Of a DNA stretch of 64,000 nucleotides, positions 46,497 to 54,302 are shown in pieces. Under the pieces are notes generated by a model. That model had not been told where the DNA came from. It ran no database searches and saw nothing but the letters and a program-made list of their open reading frames with translations. The stretch comes from Streptomyces sp. NBC_00335 (GTDB lineage: Bacteria; Actinomycetota; Actinomycetes; Streptomycetales; Streptomycetaceae). A program made the position numbers and the translations under genes. The stretch spans positions 1,488,001-1,552,000 of the forward strand of contig NZ_CP108006.1 in NCBI RefSeq assembly GCF_036127095.1, written 5' to 3'. Position 1 is the stretch's first letter. The number at the start of each line of letters is the position of its first letter.

Positions 46497-48704
46497 TCAG
46501 GCGACGGGCAGATTCGCGACTCGAAGGGCGTGCAACAGGTCACGGTGATGAGCCCCCGAGAGGGCTTCGGCCGCGCGGAGCAGCCGGGGCGCGAACCACC
46601 GGGGGTCCCGGCGCGCGAGCCGGGCCGACTCCTCCGCGGTGCGGACCCGGACGAAGGCGGCGAGCAGCGCGTCCGCCTCCTGGGCGTGCCCGGCCTCCGC
46701 GAGCACGAGGGCGGCCTCGGCGATCTCGGCGGCCGGGCGGGCCGCGCCCTGGCGCAGCAGGGCGTCGCGGTCGGCCGGCCCGAGCGCGGCGGCGGCCGCG
46801 GCGAACCGGGCGGGCGGCAGCGAGGCCGCCTCCCAGAGCAGGGTGGCCCAGTCCGCCGCCAGGCCCGCCCGTCGCAGCTCCTCCCCCAGTCCGAGCAGCC
46901 GCTCGGCGGGCCCGGCGGCCGCCTCGCAGAGCAGCACGTGCGCCTCACCGCTCCGCCCCTGCCCCCGCAAGGCCACGAGCCCCGCCACGAAGCCGCCACC
47001 GGGAGCCCCGGCCCACGGGGCGGGCACGCCGTGCGGGTCGCCTCCGGCGGTGGAGCCGGGGGCGGAGGCGGGGCCAGAACCGGGGGCGGAGCCGGGTGCG
47101 GAGCCGGGTGCGGAGCCGGGCCACTGGGCGGAGTCCGCGGGCGCTCCGCCGGCGCGGGCCCGGTCCTGCCACGGGGTGGGCTCGCCCTGCGGGTGGGGCC
47201 GCGACCCCGGGTCGGCGGCGGGGGCGTATCCCGCGCTCCAGGCCGGGGTGCCGGGCGGGCGTCCGCCCTGGCCCGACGAGCCGGAGTCACCGCCCGGCCG
47301 ACCGGAAGCCGGGCTCCAGGCGGCCTCGGCCGACGCCCCGGACCCGAGAGGCCGGGCTGCGGGCCCGGCTGCGGGATACCCGCCCGTACGCCCGGATCCG
47401 AGGTGCCCATCGGCGGGCCCGGCCCCGGGATGGCCGCCCGCGAGCCCGGCCCCGGGATGGCCGTCTGCGGTCCCGGCCCCGGGATGACCGCCCGCGAGCC
47501 CGGCCCCGGGATGGCCGTCTGCGGTCCCGGACCCGGGATGGCCGTCTACGGTCCCGGCCCCGGGATGACCGCCCATCCGCCCGGACCCGGCGTAGCCGCC
47601 CTGGCCCGAAGCCGCGGACGCCTGCCCGGGGCCCGGCCCTTCGGAGCCCGGGCGGGCGGGCTCGTACCGGGTTCCCGGGGTCGGGCTCCCCTGCCCGGCC
47701 ACGCCTGCCGAAGCGTCCTGTTCCGGCACCGGCTCCCCCGCCGGGTCGGGTTCGGCCGCCGCCGGGCGGGAGGGCAGCCCGAAGCGGGCGCCGCGCAGGG
47801 GCGTGACGGAGGACGGCTGCCCCGGGGGCGTGGTGACCGCCGGGGCTTCGGGCGCGGCCGCACCCGCGTAGCGGGCTCCGCCGCTGCGCCGCGTGCCGCG
47901 CAGCCACCGCCCCTCGGCCCGCCCGACCGGGGCCGCCGCCCCTTCCGGCACCGGGCCCGCCATCGCGTCCGGGGTCGTGTCCGAAGCCGTGCCCGAGGTC
48001 GCCCCCCGGGCCTCCGCGGGCGCCTCGCCCCACGCCGCGTCGCGGGACTCCGCCTGCGCGTCCTCCCGCATCCCGTCCCGCGGCCCCGGCCACACCGCGC
48101 CCGGCGAGGTCGCGGTGCGCTGTGCGGGCACCCCGTTCAGGGGCTCCGGCCGTGCCGGCGACGGGTACCCGGGCCGGCCGGAAGCCCGGGTCGACGCCGG
48201 AGTCGGGGCCACCGCCTCCAGGCGGGTCGTCAGGTCCTCGTGGCGGGCGGTCGCGCGGGCGTCGTCGTCCCGGGTCCAGGAGAGTTCCCGGGACAGGGCC
48301 TCCGCCTCCGCCCGGTCCGTCGTTTCCGCCAGCCGCGCCGACAGCGCGCGCAGGGCCGCCCGGGCCCGGGCCCGCTGCTCGGCGGCCGAAGCGAGCAGCG
48401 TGCGCAATTCCTCGACCCCGCCGGGCAGCCGGTCCCAGACGCCTACGGCCGCGGCCCGCAGCCCGGCCGCGTACCGGGTCTCCCGCGCGAGCGCCACCGG
48501 ACCCGTCGACACCGCCAAGTCCCCGAGCAGGGACTCCAGTACGTCCCACGGGGGCATCGCGGCTCCGTCCAGACAGGCCCGCATCCCCTCCGGGTCCCGC
48601 CGCAGGAACTCCCCGTACCAGCCTGTCCCTGGATCCAGTCGCTGCGTCAATCCCCGCATGTATCCGGAGAGTTGGCCGATCACCTGCGAAGTCGCGGTCT
48701 CCAT
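46497..48704 (-). CDS. Large repeat-rich protein of unknown function
   Basis: This 735-residue protein has three parts. Residues 1 to about 165 are helical with a coiled-coil-like stretch (about 100-150, Ala/Glu/Arg-rich). The middle (about 170-540) is Pro/Gly/Ala-rich and probably disordered, with eight 9-residue GHPGAGxxD repeats and a PGSA run. The C-terminal ~190 residues are Ala/Leu-rich helical repeats (GEAHVLLCEAAAGPAERLLG, ALLRQGAARPAAEIAEAAL). Similar actinobacterial proteins carry misleading labels from low-complexity matches; I do not assign a function. ATG 48704 is used; GTG 48722 would add six residues, and neither has a clear ribosome site. Confidence 0.7.
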   Translation of the reverse strand: METATSQVIGQLSGYMRGLTQRLDPGTGWYGEFLRRDPEGMRACLDGAAMPPWDVLESLLGDLAVSTGPVALARETRYAAGLRAAAVGVWDRLPGGVEELRTLLASAAEQRARARAALRALSARLAETTDRAEAEALSRELSWTRDDDARATARHEDLTTRLEAVAPTPASTRASGRPGYPSPARPEPLNGVPAQRTATSPGAVWPGPRDGMREDAQAESRDAAWGEAPAEARGATSGTASDTTPDAMAGPVPEGAAAPVGRAEGRWLRGTRRSGGARYAGAAAPEAPAVTTPPGQPSSVTPLRGARFGLPSRPAAAEPDPAGEPVPEQDASAGVAGQGSPTPGTRYEPARPGSEGPGPGQASAASGQGGYAGSGRMGGHPGAGTVDGHPGSGTADGHPGAGLAGGHPGAGTADGHPGAGLAGGHPGAGPADGHLGSGRTGGYPAAGPAARPLGSGASAEAAWSPASGRPGGDSGSSGQGGRPPGTPAWSAGYAPAADPGSRPHPQGEPTPWQDRARAGGAPADSAQWPGSAPGSAPGSAPGSGPASAPGSTAGGDPHGVPAPWAGAPGGGFVAGLVALRGQGRSGEAHVLLCEAAAGPAERLLGLGEELRRAGLAADWATLLWEAASLPPARFAAAAAALGPADRDALLRQGAARPAAEIAEAALVLAEAGHAQEADALLAAFVRVRTAEESARLARRDPRWFAPRLLRAAEALSGAHHRDLLHALRVANLPVA
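47355..47570 (-). repeat. Eight-copy 27-bp coding repeat
   Basis: Consecutive 27-bp units encode 9-residue repeats of the form GHPGAGTAD/GHPGAGLAG; the last two units (GHLGSGRTG, GYPAAGPAA) have diverged. Near-identical central units suggest recent expansion and possible length variation between strains. Confidence 0.85.
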
Positions 48705-48755
48705 CCCCGCATTGGATCCCACCCGTGTTACGGGCGGGCTACAGGAGTCTCAAAG

Positions 48756-49148
48756 CTAGACGGCGGGCGGGGCAAGCGTGACCGCGATCGCGGTGTGAGG
48801 GCGCTCGCGCCGGACCAGGGCGGCCGGCACGTCCAGCATCCAGAACTGCCACTTGTACTTGCGCGTCATCAGCTTCCGCACCCGCTTCAGCCCCGCCTCG
48901 TCGAGCAGCCGCGCCTCGCCCTCGACCGCGACGGCCCCGTCGGCGACCCGTCCGCGTACGTCACAGGGCACGACGGTGACCCGCCCGTTGTTGCGGATCC
49001 GCTTCACCTTCCACGCGTCGTTGCGCGTCCACACGTACAGCTCGCCGCCGTCCACCACGGCCCACACGGGCGTGGCCACCGCGGTGCCGTCCTTGCGGAA
49101 GGTGGTGAGACTGACGTACCTCGCTCGGCCCAGTTCCTCGATCGTCAT
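48756..49148 (-). CDS. PPOX-class F420-dependent oxidoreductase
   Basis: This 130-residue split-barrel flavin/deazaflavin-binding protein (ARYVSLTTFRKDGTAVATPV, WTRNDAWKVKRIRNN, VTVVPCD) matches small PPOX-class F420 oxidoreductases common in actinobacteria. Members bind F420 and reduce varied substrates, or bind heme or FMN; the substrate here is unknown. It precedes the repeat-rich protein gene on the same strand. Confidence 0.88.
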   Translation of the reverse strand: MTIEELGRARYVSLTTFRKDGTAVATPVWAVVDGGELYVWTRNDAWKVKRIRNNGRVTVVPCDVRGRVADGAVAVEGEARLLDEAGLKRVRKLMTRKYKWQFWMLDVPAALVRRERPHTAIAVTLAPPAV

Positions 49149-49224
49149 GCCCCCGACCCTACGCGGCCCGCCAGCGGCACCGGCCCGTCAGCGGCATCGC
49201 CCGGCACGATCCGAAAGGGGCGTG

Positions 49225-50430
49225 CTAGCTCTCCCCGTGGGTGAGGGTCTCCCACGCCACGAACAGGTCGTCCGTCCCGGCCGGCCGCGTCTTCTCGACC
49301 AGCTCGCGGGTGTACGGGAGTTTCGCGCCCGTCCGCACCGCGTAGTGCTGGAGCGCCACTTCCAGGTCGGGGCCCATCGTGCGCTCCAGCTTGCCGCCGC
49401 ACAGCCACCCGGGGGCCTCTTCCCCCAGCTGGTACTTCGCGTGGAACTCCAGTGCCGCCCGGAGCCGCTCGCCCTGCTCCCCGTACAGGTCGATGCCCTG
49501 GTGCCAGGCCGTCTCCGCGATGTGCGCGGACGCCGCGAGGGCGTAGCCGACGTGCATGAGGTTGCGGCAGGTCTCCTGGGCGATGCCGTCGGCGTACGTC
49601 CCCTGGCCGAACCAGTACGACGCGACCTTGTCCGGCGAGTCGATGCCGGTGCGCGGCGGGGCGAGCGGGTGCGCGCCGTCCCGCTCGAGGTAGAAGTACG
49701 CGGGGACGCGCTCGCGGAACCGCTCCAGGGACTCCCGGAAGACGGCCTGGTCCTCCAGGAAGACGGAGATGCCGAGGGCGGCGTCGGTCATGGCGAGCTC
49801 CCAGTTGCCGTTGTACGCCGGCACCTGCGCGCGGACGGCCGGGAGGTAGGCCGTGCGCAGCATCTCCTTGAAGCGGGCGACCCGCTCGTCCCCCCAGCTC
49901 GGGTAGTCGGCGTGGATGATCTCGGCGGTGCGCGCCCAGGTGGAGCCGGACCAGGCGGCCTGGAGGCCGGCGTTGTCCTCGGCGTGGCGCTTCATCACGG
50001 CCGACCATCCGTCCATGATCTGCACGGCCTTGCGCGCGTGGGAGGCCTTGCCGTTCACCGACCACAGCAGGGCGTGGGTGTACGCGGCGATCGCGTCCTG
50101 CCGTTCGTCGAGGCAGGACTGCGGCCCCGAGTCGAAGGGGCAGGGCACCACGCCGGCCGGGTGCGGCTGGTAGTCGAGGGAGGCGTAGCGGCTCGCGAGG
50201 AGCGCCCGGTACGCCGAGCTCCACGGCTCCTTGCCGGCGGCGACCATCTGCTTCGCGTGCTGGAGCCGGGTGTGGCTGACGACGACGCCCGGGTGGCGGA
50301 AGACCACGTCGCCCGGGTCCTTGGCGTGGGCCCGGCCCTCGGGGGCGGCGCACGCCGCGAGCAGCAGGCCGCCCGCGAGGAGGGCGCCCACGAGTCCGAG
50401 GCCGAGTCGCTTGGATGCGGATGCGTTCAT
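49225..50430 (-). CDS. Alginate-lyase-family lipoprotein
   Basis: This 401-residue protein has a lipoprotein signal (RLGLGLVGALLAGGLLLAAC, Cys near residue 26). The body is an alpha/alpha-toroid type domain of the alginate lyase superfamily: RLQHAKQMVAAGKEPWSSAY, AWSGSTWARTAEIIH, VPAYNGNWELAMTDA and DKVASYWFGQGTYADGIAQE. It should act on the cell surface on an acidic polysaccharide; the true substrate may not be alginate. ATG 50430 gives a proper lipoprotein signal; a longer frame upstream adds only a basic, non-conserved stretch. Confidence 0.78.
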   Translation of the reverse strand: MNASASKRLGLGLVGALLAGGLLLAACAAPEGRAHAKDPGDVVFRHPGVVVSHTRLQHAKQMVAAGKEPWSSAYRALLASRYASLDYQPHPAGVVPCPFDSGPQSCLDERQDAIAAYTHALLWSVNGKASHARKAVQIMDGWSAVMKRHAEDNAGLQAAWSGSTWARTAEIIHADYPSWGDERVARFKEMLRTAYLPAVRAQVPAYNGNWELAMTDAALGISVFLEDQAVFRESLERFRERVPAYFYLERDGAHPLAPPRTGIDSPDKVASYWFGQGTYADGIAQETCRNLMHVGYALAASAHIAETAWHQGIDLYGEQGERLRAALEFHAKYQLGEEAPGWLCGGKLERTMGPDLEVALQHYAVRTGAKLPYTRELVEKTRPAGTDDLFVAWETLTHGES

Positions 50431-50483
50431 GTCTGACACGCCTTCACGCTTGCCCCGCGCCCCGGCCCTCCCACCGCCGATTG

Positions 50484-50548
50484 GGCCGTTCGGCCGCCGG
50501 GCCCGCCCTAACGGCACGCCGGATGGCGGGCCCGGCGGCCGAACGGCC
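50484..50548. terminator. 24-bp perfect inverted repeat, very strong hairpin
   Basis: Two 24-bp arms (left 50484-50507, right 50525-50548, beginning GGCCGTTCGGCC) pair perfectly around a 17-nt loop. It lies 25 bp after the leftward XRE gene and 54 bp before the lipoprotein gene, so it probably terminates the XRE transcript. The length and perfection also allow other roles, such as a recombination or mobile-element remnant. Confidence 0.65.
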
Positions 50549-50572
50549 GCGGCCCACTCGCGGACCCGGACT

Positions 50573-50824
50573 TCACACGGGCACGAGGGCGCAGCGCCGC
50601 ATCACTTCGTCCAGGGACAGCCCCAGGGCCCCGGCGAGGGCGGCGACGGTGAAGAAGGCCGGGGTCGGGGCCCGGCCGGTCTCGATCTTGCGGAGGGTCT
50701 CGGCGGAGAGCCCGGCACTGGCCGCGACCTCGACCATGCTGCGGCCACCGCGGGCCGTGCGCAACAGGGCGCCCAGCCGCTCGCCGCGCTCGCGCTCTTC
50801 GGGGGTGAGGGGGGTACGGACCAT
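50573..50824 (-). CDS. XRE-family helix-turn-helix regulator
   Basis: This 83-residue protein is essentially one XRE/Cro HTH (RLGALLRTARGGRSMVEVAA followed by SAGLSAETLRKIETGRAPT). It is divergent from the methionine aminopeptidase gene across 64 bp containing a palindrome, so it probably represses both itself and that gene. AGGATGAGG precedes the ATG. Confidence 0.88.
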   Translation of the reverse strand: MVRTPLTPEERERGERLGALLRTARGGRSMVEVAASAGLSAETLRKIETGRAPTPAFFTVAALAGALGLSLDEVMRRCALVPV

Positions 50825-50845
50825 GACCTCATCCTACCCCGGAAA

Positions 50846-50887
50846 CCAATAAGTATCCCGTTACAGTTATACCGGTATAGTTATTGG
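50846..50887. promoter_or_regulatory. Nested palindromes in the XRE/aminopeptidase divergent promoter
   Basis: CCAATAAGTAT at 50846 and TATAGTTATTGG at 50876 are inverted repeats with one mismatch, and inside them lies the perfect 12-bp palindrome TATACCGGTATA (50868-50879). The block is AT-rich and fills most of the 64-bp intergenic region, so it likely contains both promoters and the XRE binding site. Confidence 0.65.
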
Positions 50888-50888
50888 C

Positions 50889-51656
50889 ATGATGGAACTG
50901 AAGACAGACCGATCGATCGACCGGATGCGCGCCGCCGGCCGAGTCGTCGCGCAGGCCCTCGCCGCCGTCCGGGACCGGGCCGCCGTGGGGGTGTCCCTGC
51001 TGGAGCTCGACCTGGTCGCGCGCGAGGTGCTCCGTGAGGCCGGTGCGAGCTCGCCCTTCCTCGGCTACCGGCCGCGGTTCGCGCCGGTCCCCTTCCCGGC
51101 CGTCATCTGCGCCTCCGTCAACGACGCGATCGTGCACGGCATCCCGAACGACTACCGGCTGGGCGACGGCGATCTGGTCAGCATCGACTGCGGCGCGAAG
51201 CTGGACGGCTGGGTCGGCGACGCGGCCGTCAGCTTCACCGTGGGCCGGGCCCGCCCCGCCGACCTGCACCTCATCGCGACCTCCGAGGCGGCCCTCGCGG
51301 CGGGCATCGCCGCCGCCCGGCCCGGCAACCGCGTCGGCGACATCGCCCATGCCATCGGCAGCGTCTGCCGCGCCGCCGGGTACGGAATCCCCGACGGCTT
51401 CGGCGGCCACGGCGTCGGACGCTCCATGCACGAGGAGCCGGGCGTGCCCAACGAGGGCCCGGCCGGGCAGGGTACGAAGCTGCGCGCCGGCATGGTGATC
51501 GCGATCGAGCCGATGCTGATCGCGGGCGGCACCGACGACTACGCCTGCGACGCCGACGGCTGGACCCTGCGGACCGTCGACGGCAGCCGCGCATCGCACT
51601 CCGAGCACACGGTCGCGATCACCGCCGCCGGCCCGAGGATCCTCACCGCCCTGTAA
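50889..51656 (+). CDS. map: Methionine aminopeptidase, type I
   Basis: This 255-residue enzyme has the pita-bread fold motifs and five metal ligands: SIDCGAKLDGWVGDAAVSF (two Asp), GGHGVGRSMHEEPGVPN (His) and MVIAIEPMLIAGG plus SEHTVAI (two Glu). It removes N-terminal methionine from nascent proteins. Streptomycetes have several map paralogues; this one is controlled locally by an XRE gene, so it is probably an accessory copy. ATG 50889 (or the next codon, also ATG) lies only 2 bp from the palindromic block, suggesting a leaderless or very short leader mRNA. Confidence 0.93.
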   Translation: MMELKTDRSIDRMRAAGRVVAQALAAVRDRAAVGVSLLELDLVAREVLREAGASSPFLGYRPRFAPVPFPAVICASVNDAIVHGIPNDYRLGDGDLVSIDCGAKLDGWVGDAAVSFTVGRARPADLHLIATSEAALAAGIAAARPGNRVGDIAHAIGSVCRAAGYGIPDGFGGHGVGRSMHEEPGVPNEGPAGQGTKLRAGMVIAIEPMLIAGGTDDYACDADGWTLRTVDGSRASHSEHTVAITAAGPRILTAL

Positions 51657-51659
51657 GGG

Positions 51660-53462
51660 CTACCGCTCCCCCCTCGGGTGCACCACCATCGCCGAGCCGC
51701 CGCCCCGCCGGGTCGTCTCGGCCGCGGCCAGCCACCGCCCGTCGGGCAGCCGCTGGACCCCGGTGGCCGCGCCGATCTCAGGGTTCTGCCGGAAGCCCTG
51801 CCCCAGGGCCTCCAGCTCGGCGCGGACCGGGCTGTTCCACAGGCCCGGCTCCAGTTCGGTGGTGGTCTGGTTGCGCTGGCTGGCCCGCGGCGCGGCGATG
51901 GCCTCCACCAGCGGCAGTCCGCGGTCCAGGTGCCCGGTCAGGGTCTGGAGCACCGTGGTGATGATGGTCGCCCCGCCCGGGGAGCCCAGCGCCAGCACCG
52001 GGCGCCCGTGCTCCAGCACGATGGTCGGGGACATCGAGGAGCGCGGCCGCTTGCCGGGGCCCGGCAGGTTGGGGTCGGGGACTCCGGCTGCGGCCGGGGC
52101 GAAGGAGAAGTCCGTCAGCTCGTTGTTGAGCAGGAAGCCGCGTCCCGGGACGGTGATGGCGCTGCCGCCGGTCGACTCGATGGTCAGCGTGTAGGAGACC
52201 ACGTTGCCCCAGCGGTCGGCGACGGTCAGGTGCGTGGTGTTCTCCCCCTCGTAGGTGGTCGGGGCGGCCTGCCCGGAGCCGCCGCACGCGACCGGGTTAC
52301 GGGGATCGCCGGGAGCCAGCGGGCTGGTCAGCGCCTTGGCCGGGTCGATGAGGCAGCCGCGCGTGTCCGCGTACCGCTGCGAGAGCAGCTCCTTCGTGGG
52401 CACGTCCTCGGCGGCCGGGTCGCCGACCCAGCGGCCCCGGTCGGCGAAGGAGATCCGGGAGGCCTCGATGAACCGGTGCAGGTACTGGGCTTCGGTGAGC
52501 GAACCGAGGTCGCTGCGCTCCAGGATGTTCAGCGCCTCCCCGACGGTGGTGCCGCCGGAGGAGGACGGGGCCATGCTGTACACGTCCAGGCCGCGGTAGC
52601 CGACCCGGGTCGGGTCCTGCCGCTTGGTCGCGTACGCGCGCAGGTCTGCGGTGGTCAGATCGCCGGAGCGGACCACGCGGGTGGCGGCCGGGTCCACCGG
52701 GGGCGTGCGCACGGCCCGGACGATGTCCTCGGCCAGCCGGCCCCGGTAGAGCGCGCCCGCGCCCTTGCGGCCGAGCTCGGCGTAAGTGGCGGCCAGGTCC
52801 GGGTTCTTGAAGGTGGAACCGACCACCGGGAGGGCCCCACCGGGCAGGAAGAGCTCCCTCGTGTCGGGGAAGTCCCGGAACCGGGCCTCGTTGAGCGCGG
52901 TCTGGGCCCGGAAGGTGGAGTCCACGGCGAAGCCCTCGCGGGCCAGCTTCTCGGCGGGCCCCAGGAGTTGGCCGAGCGGGCGGGTGCCCCAGGACTCCAG
53001 CGCGCTCTGCCAGGTCGCCGGGGTGCCGGGGACTCCGACGCCGAGGCCGCTGGTCTGGCCCTCGGCGAAGGGGATGGGCAGGCCGTTCTCCTGGAACAGC
53101 GCGGCGGTGGCGCTCGCCGGGGCGGTCTCGCGGCCGTCGATGGTGCGCACCCGGCCGGAGCGGGCGTCGTAGTACACGAAGTAGCCGCCCCCGCCGATGC
53201 CGGCGGAGTACGGCTCGGTGACCCCGAGCGCGGCGGCCGTGGCGACGGCGGCGTCCACGGCGTTGCCTCCGGAGCGCAGGACGGCGATGCCGGCCGCGCT
53301 GGCGTCGGCGTCGACGCTGGCGACGGCCCCGCCGTAACCGGTGGCGACCGGCACCTTCTCCGGAGCCCCCGGCGCGGACGGCGGGGCGGCGGCGCCGGTG
53401 GAGACGAGCGCACCGGTGAGTGCGAGGAGCGCTAACTGACGTGCTGCGGCGGGACGACGCAT
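51660..53462 (-). CDS. ggt: Gamma-glutamyltransferase, secreted
   Basis: This 600-residue Ntn-hydrolase proenzyme has a signal peptide (about 1-26), GGNAVDAAVATAAALGVTEP, GIGGGGYFVYYDA and the autocleavage/nucleophile site in YEGENTTHLTVAD, where the Thr becomes the N-terminus of the small subunit. PGKRPRSSMSPTIV and GSPGGATIITTVLQ complete the family pattern. It cleaves gamma-glutamyl bonds of glutathione-like or other peptides outside the membrane. Leu10 is encoded by TTA (53433-53435), implying bldA-dependent expression. It ends 3 bp from the convergent map gene. Confidence 0.95.
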   Translation of the reverse strand: MRRPAAARQLALLALTGALVSTGAAAPPSAPGAPEKVPVATGYGGAVASVDADASAAGIAVLRSGGNAVDAAVATAAALGVTEPYSAGIGGGGYFVYYDARSGRVRTIDGRETAPASATAALFQENGLPIPFAEGQTSGLGVGVPGTPATWQSALESWGTRPLGQLLGPAEKLAREGFAVDSTFRAQTALNEARFRDFPDTRELFLPGGALPVVGSTFKNPDLAATYAELGRKGAGALYRGRLAEDIVRAVRTPPVDPAATRVVRSGDLTTADLRAYATKRQDPTRVGYRGLDVYSMAPSSSGGTTVGEALNILERSDLGSLTEAQYLHRFIEASRISFADRGRWVGDPAAEDVPTKELLSQRYADTRGCLIDPAKALTSPLAPGDPRNPVACGGSGQAAPTTYEGENTTHLTVADRWGNVVSYTLTIESTGGSAITVPGRGFLLNNELTDFSFAPAAAGVPDPNLPGPGKRPRSSMSPTIVLEHGRPVLALGSPGGATIITTVLQTLTGHLDRGLPLVEAIAAPRASQRNQTTTELEPGLWNSPVRAELEALGQGFRQNPEIGAATGVQRLPDGRWLAAAETTRRGGGSAMVVHPRGER

Positions 53463-53576
53463 CCGTACCTCCAGTCGACGGCCTGTCGGCCCCCCTGGCC
53501 CAGGCCTGAGTCCGGCACTGTAACTTCACCGCACCCCCCGCGTCAGGACGGCGCAACCCCGGCTACCATCCGCGCC

Positions 53577-54302
53577 ATGAACGACGACGTGCGCAATCTC
53601 GTACTGGGGGTGGCGGCCACTGCCATCAGCGGCGGTTTCGGCTGGTTCGCCCGGACCTACTTGTGGCGCCGCACGCTCCGCCGCAAGCAGGCCTTCTTCG
53701 GGCTGCCGACCGGTTCCGACTGTCTGTTCGTGGTCAACCGGCAGATGGGCGGCACCGATTCCTCCCTGCACCGCAACGACGCCTTCGCCCTGCTGGAGAT
53801 ATCCGCCCTGATCAAGGACTGCGGGGCGAACGTCCAGATCGTCACCCACGACGGAGCCCGGCAGGGCTTCGGCGAGCGGGCCGAGTTCTGCGTGGGCGGG
53901 CCGTCCTCCAACTCCCGGACGACGGCGCACCTGGGCTCCATGCTCCCCGGGGTGCAGATCATCGTCTCCAGCGATCCCGTACCGGACCGCGGGGCGATCA
54001 CCGTCGGCGGCGAGACGTACCGCTGGGAGAAGGGGCTCGTCGAGCACGTGCTGCTCGCCCGGCTGACCGCCGGACCGGGCTCCCGGCCCGTGTTCCTGCT
54101 GTGCGGGCAGACCGCCGTCAGCAATCAGGCCGCGGCCCGCTACCTGGCCAGGAACCACCACAAGCTGGCCGGGAAGTACGGCCACGACTCCTTCTGCCTC
54201 CTGCTGAAGGTGATCAACTCCGACGCCTACGGCCCCGACGTGACGGAACTGATCGCCGATGTCACCCGGCCGGCCCGGACACCCGCAGCGGCAGCCGTGT
54301 GA
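53577..54302 (+). CDS. Conserved-looking membrane-anchored protein of unknown function
   Basis: This 241-residue protein has one N-terminal membrane segment (about 8-25) followed by a basic stretch and a soluble alpha/beta domain (SDCLFVVNRQMGG, NVQIVTHDGARQGF, GVQIIVSSDPVPD, RPVFLLCGQTAVSNQAAARYL). I recognise no family motif. The ATG has no good upstream ribosome site, so a leaderless transcript is possible. Its last 41 bp overlap the end of the convergent P450 gene on the other strand. Confidence 0.75.
   Translation: MNDDVRNLVLGVAATAISGGFGWFARTYLWRRTLRRKQAFFGLPTGSDCLFVVNRQMGGTDSSLHRNDAFALLEISALIKDCGANVQIVTHDGARQGFGERAEFCVGGPSSNSRTTAHLGSMLPGVQIIVSSDPVPDRGAITVGGETYRWEKGLVEHVLLARLTAGPGSRPVFLLCGQTAVSNQAAARYLARNHHKLAGKYGHDSFCLLLKVINSDAYGPDVTELIADVTRPARTPAAAAV

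Noticed and set aside
47046..47118. The PGSA/PGSG run and neighbouring direct repeats as a possible CRISPR-like array
   Set aside because: The units are contiguous coding repeats without spacers; no CRISPR or cas feature is present in the window.
46395..49244. A 949-codon plus-strand open frame opposite the repeat-rich protein and PPOX genes
   Set aside because: It covers three annotated features on the other strand and is dominated by repeat-derived Gly/Pro/Arg sequence; the minus-strand PPOX motif is clear.
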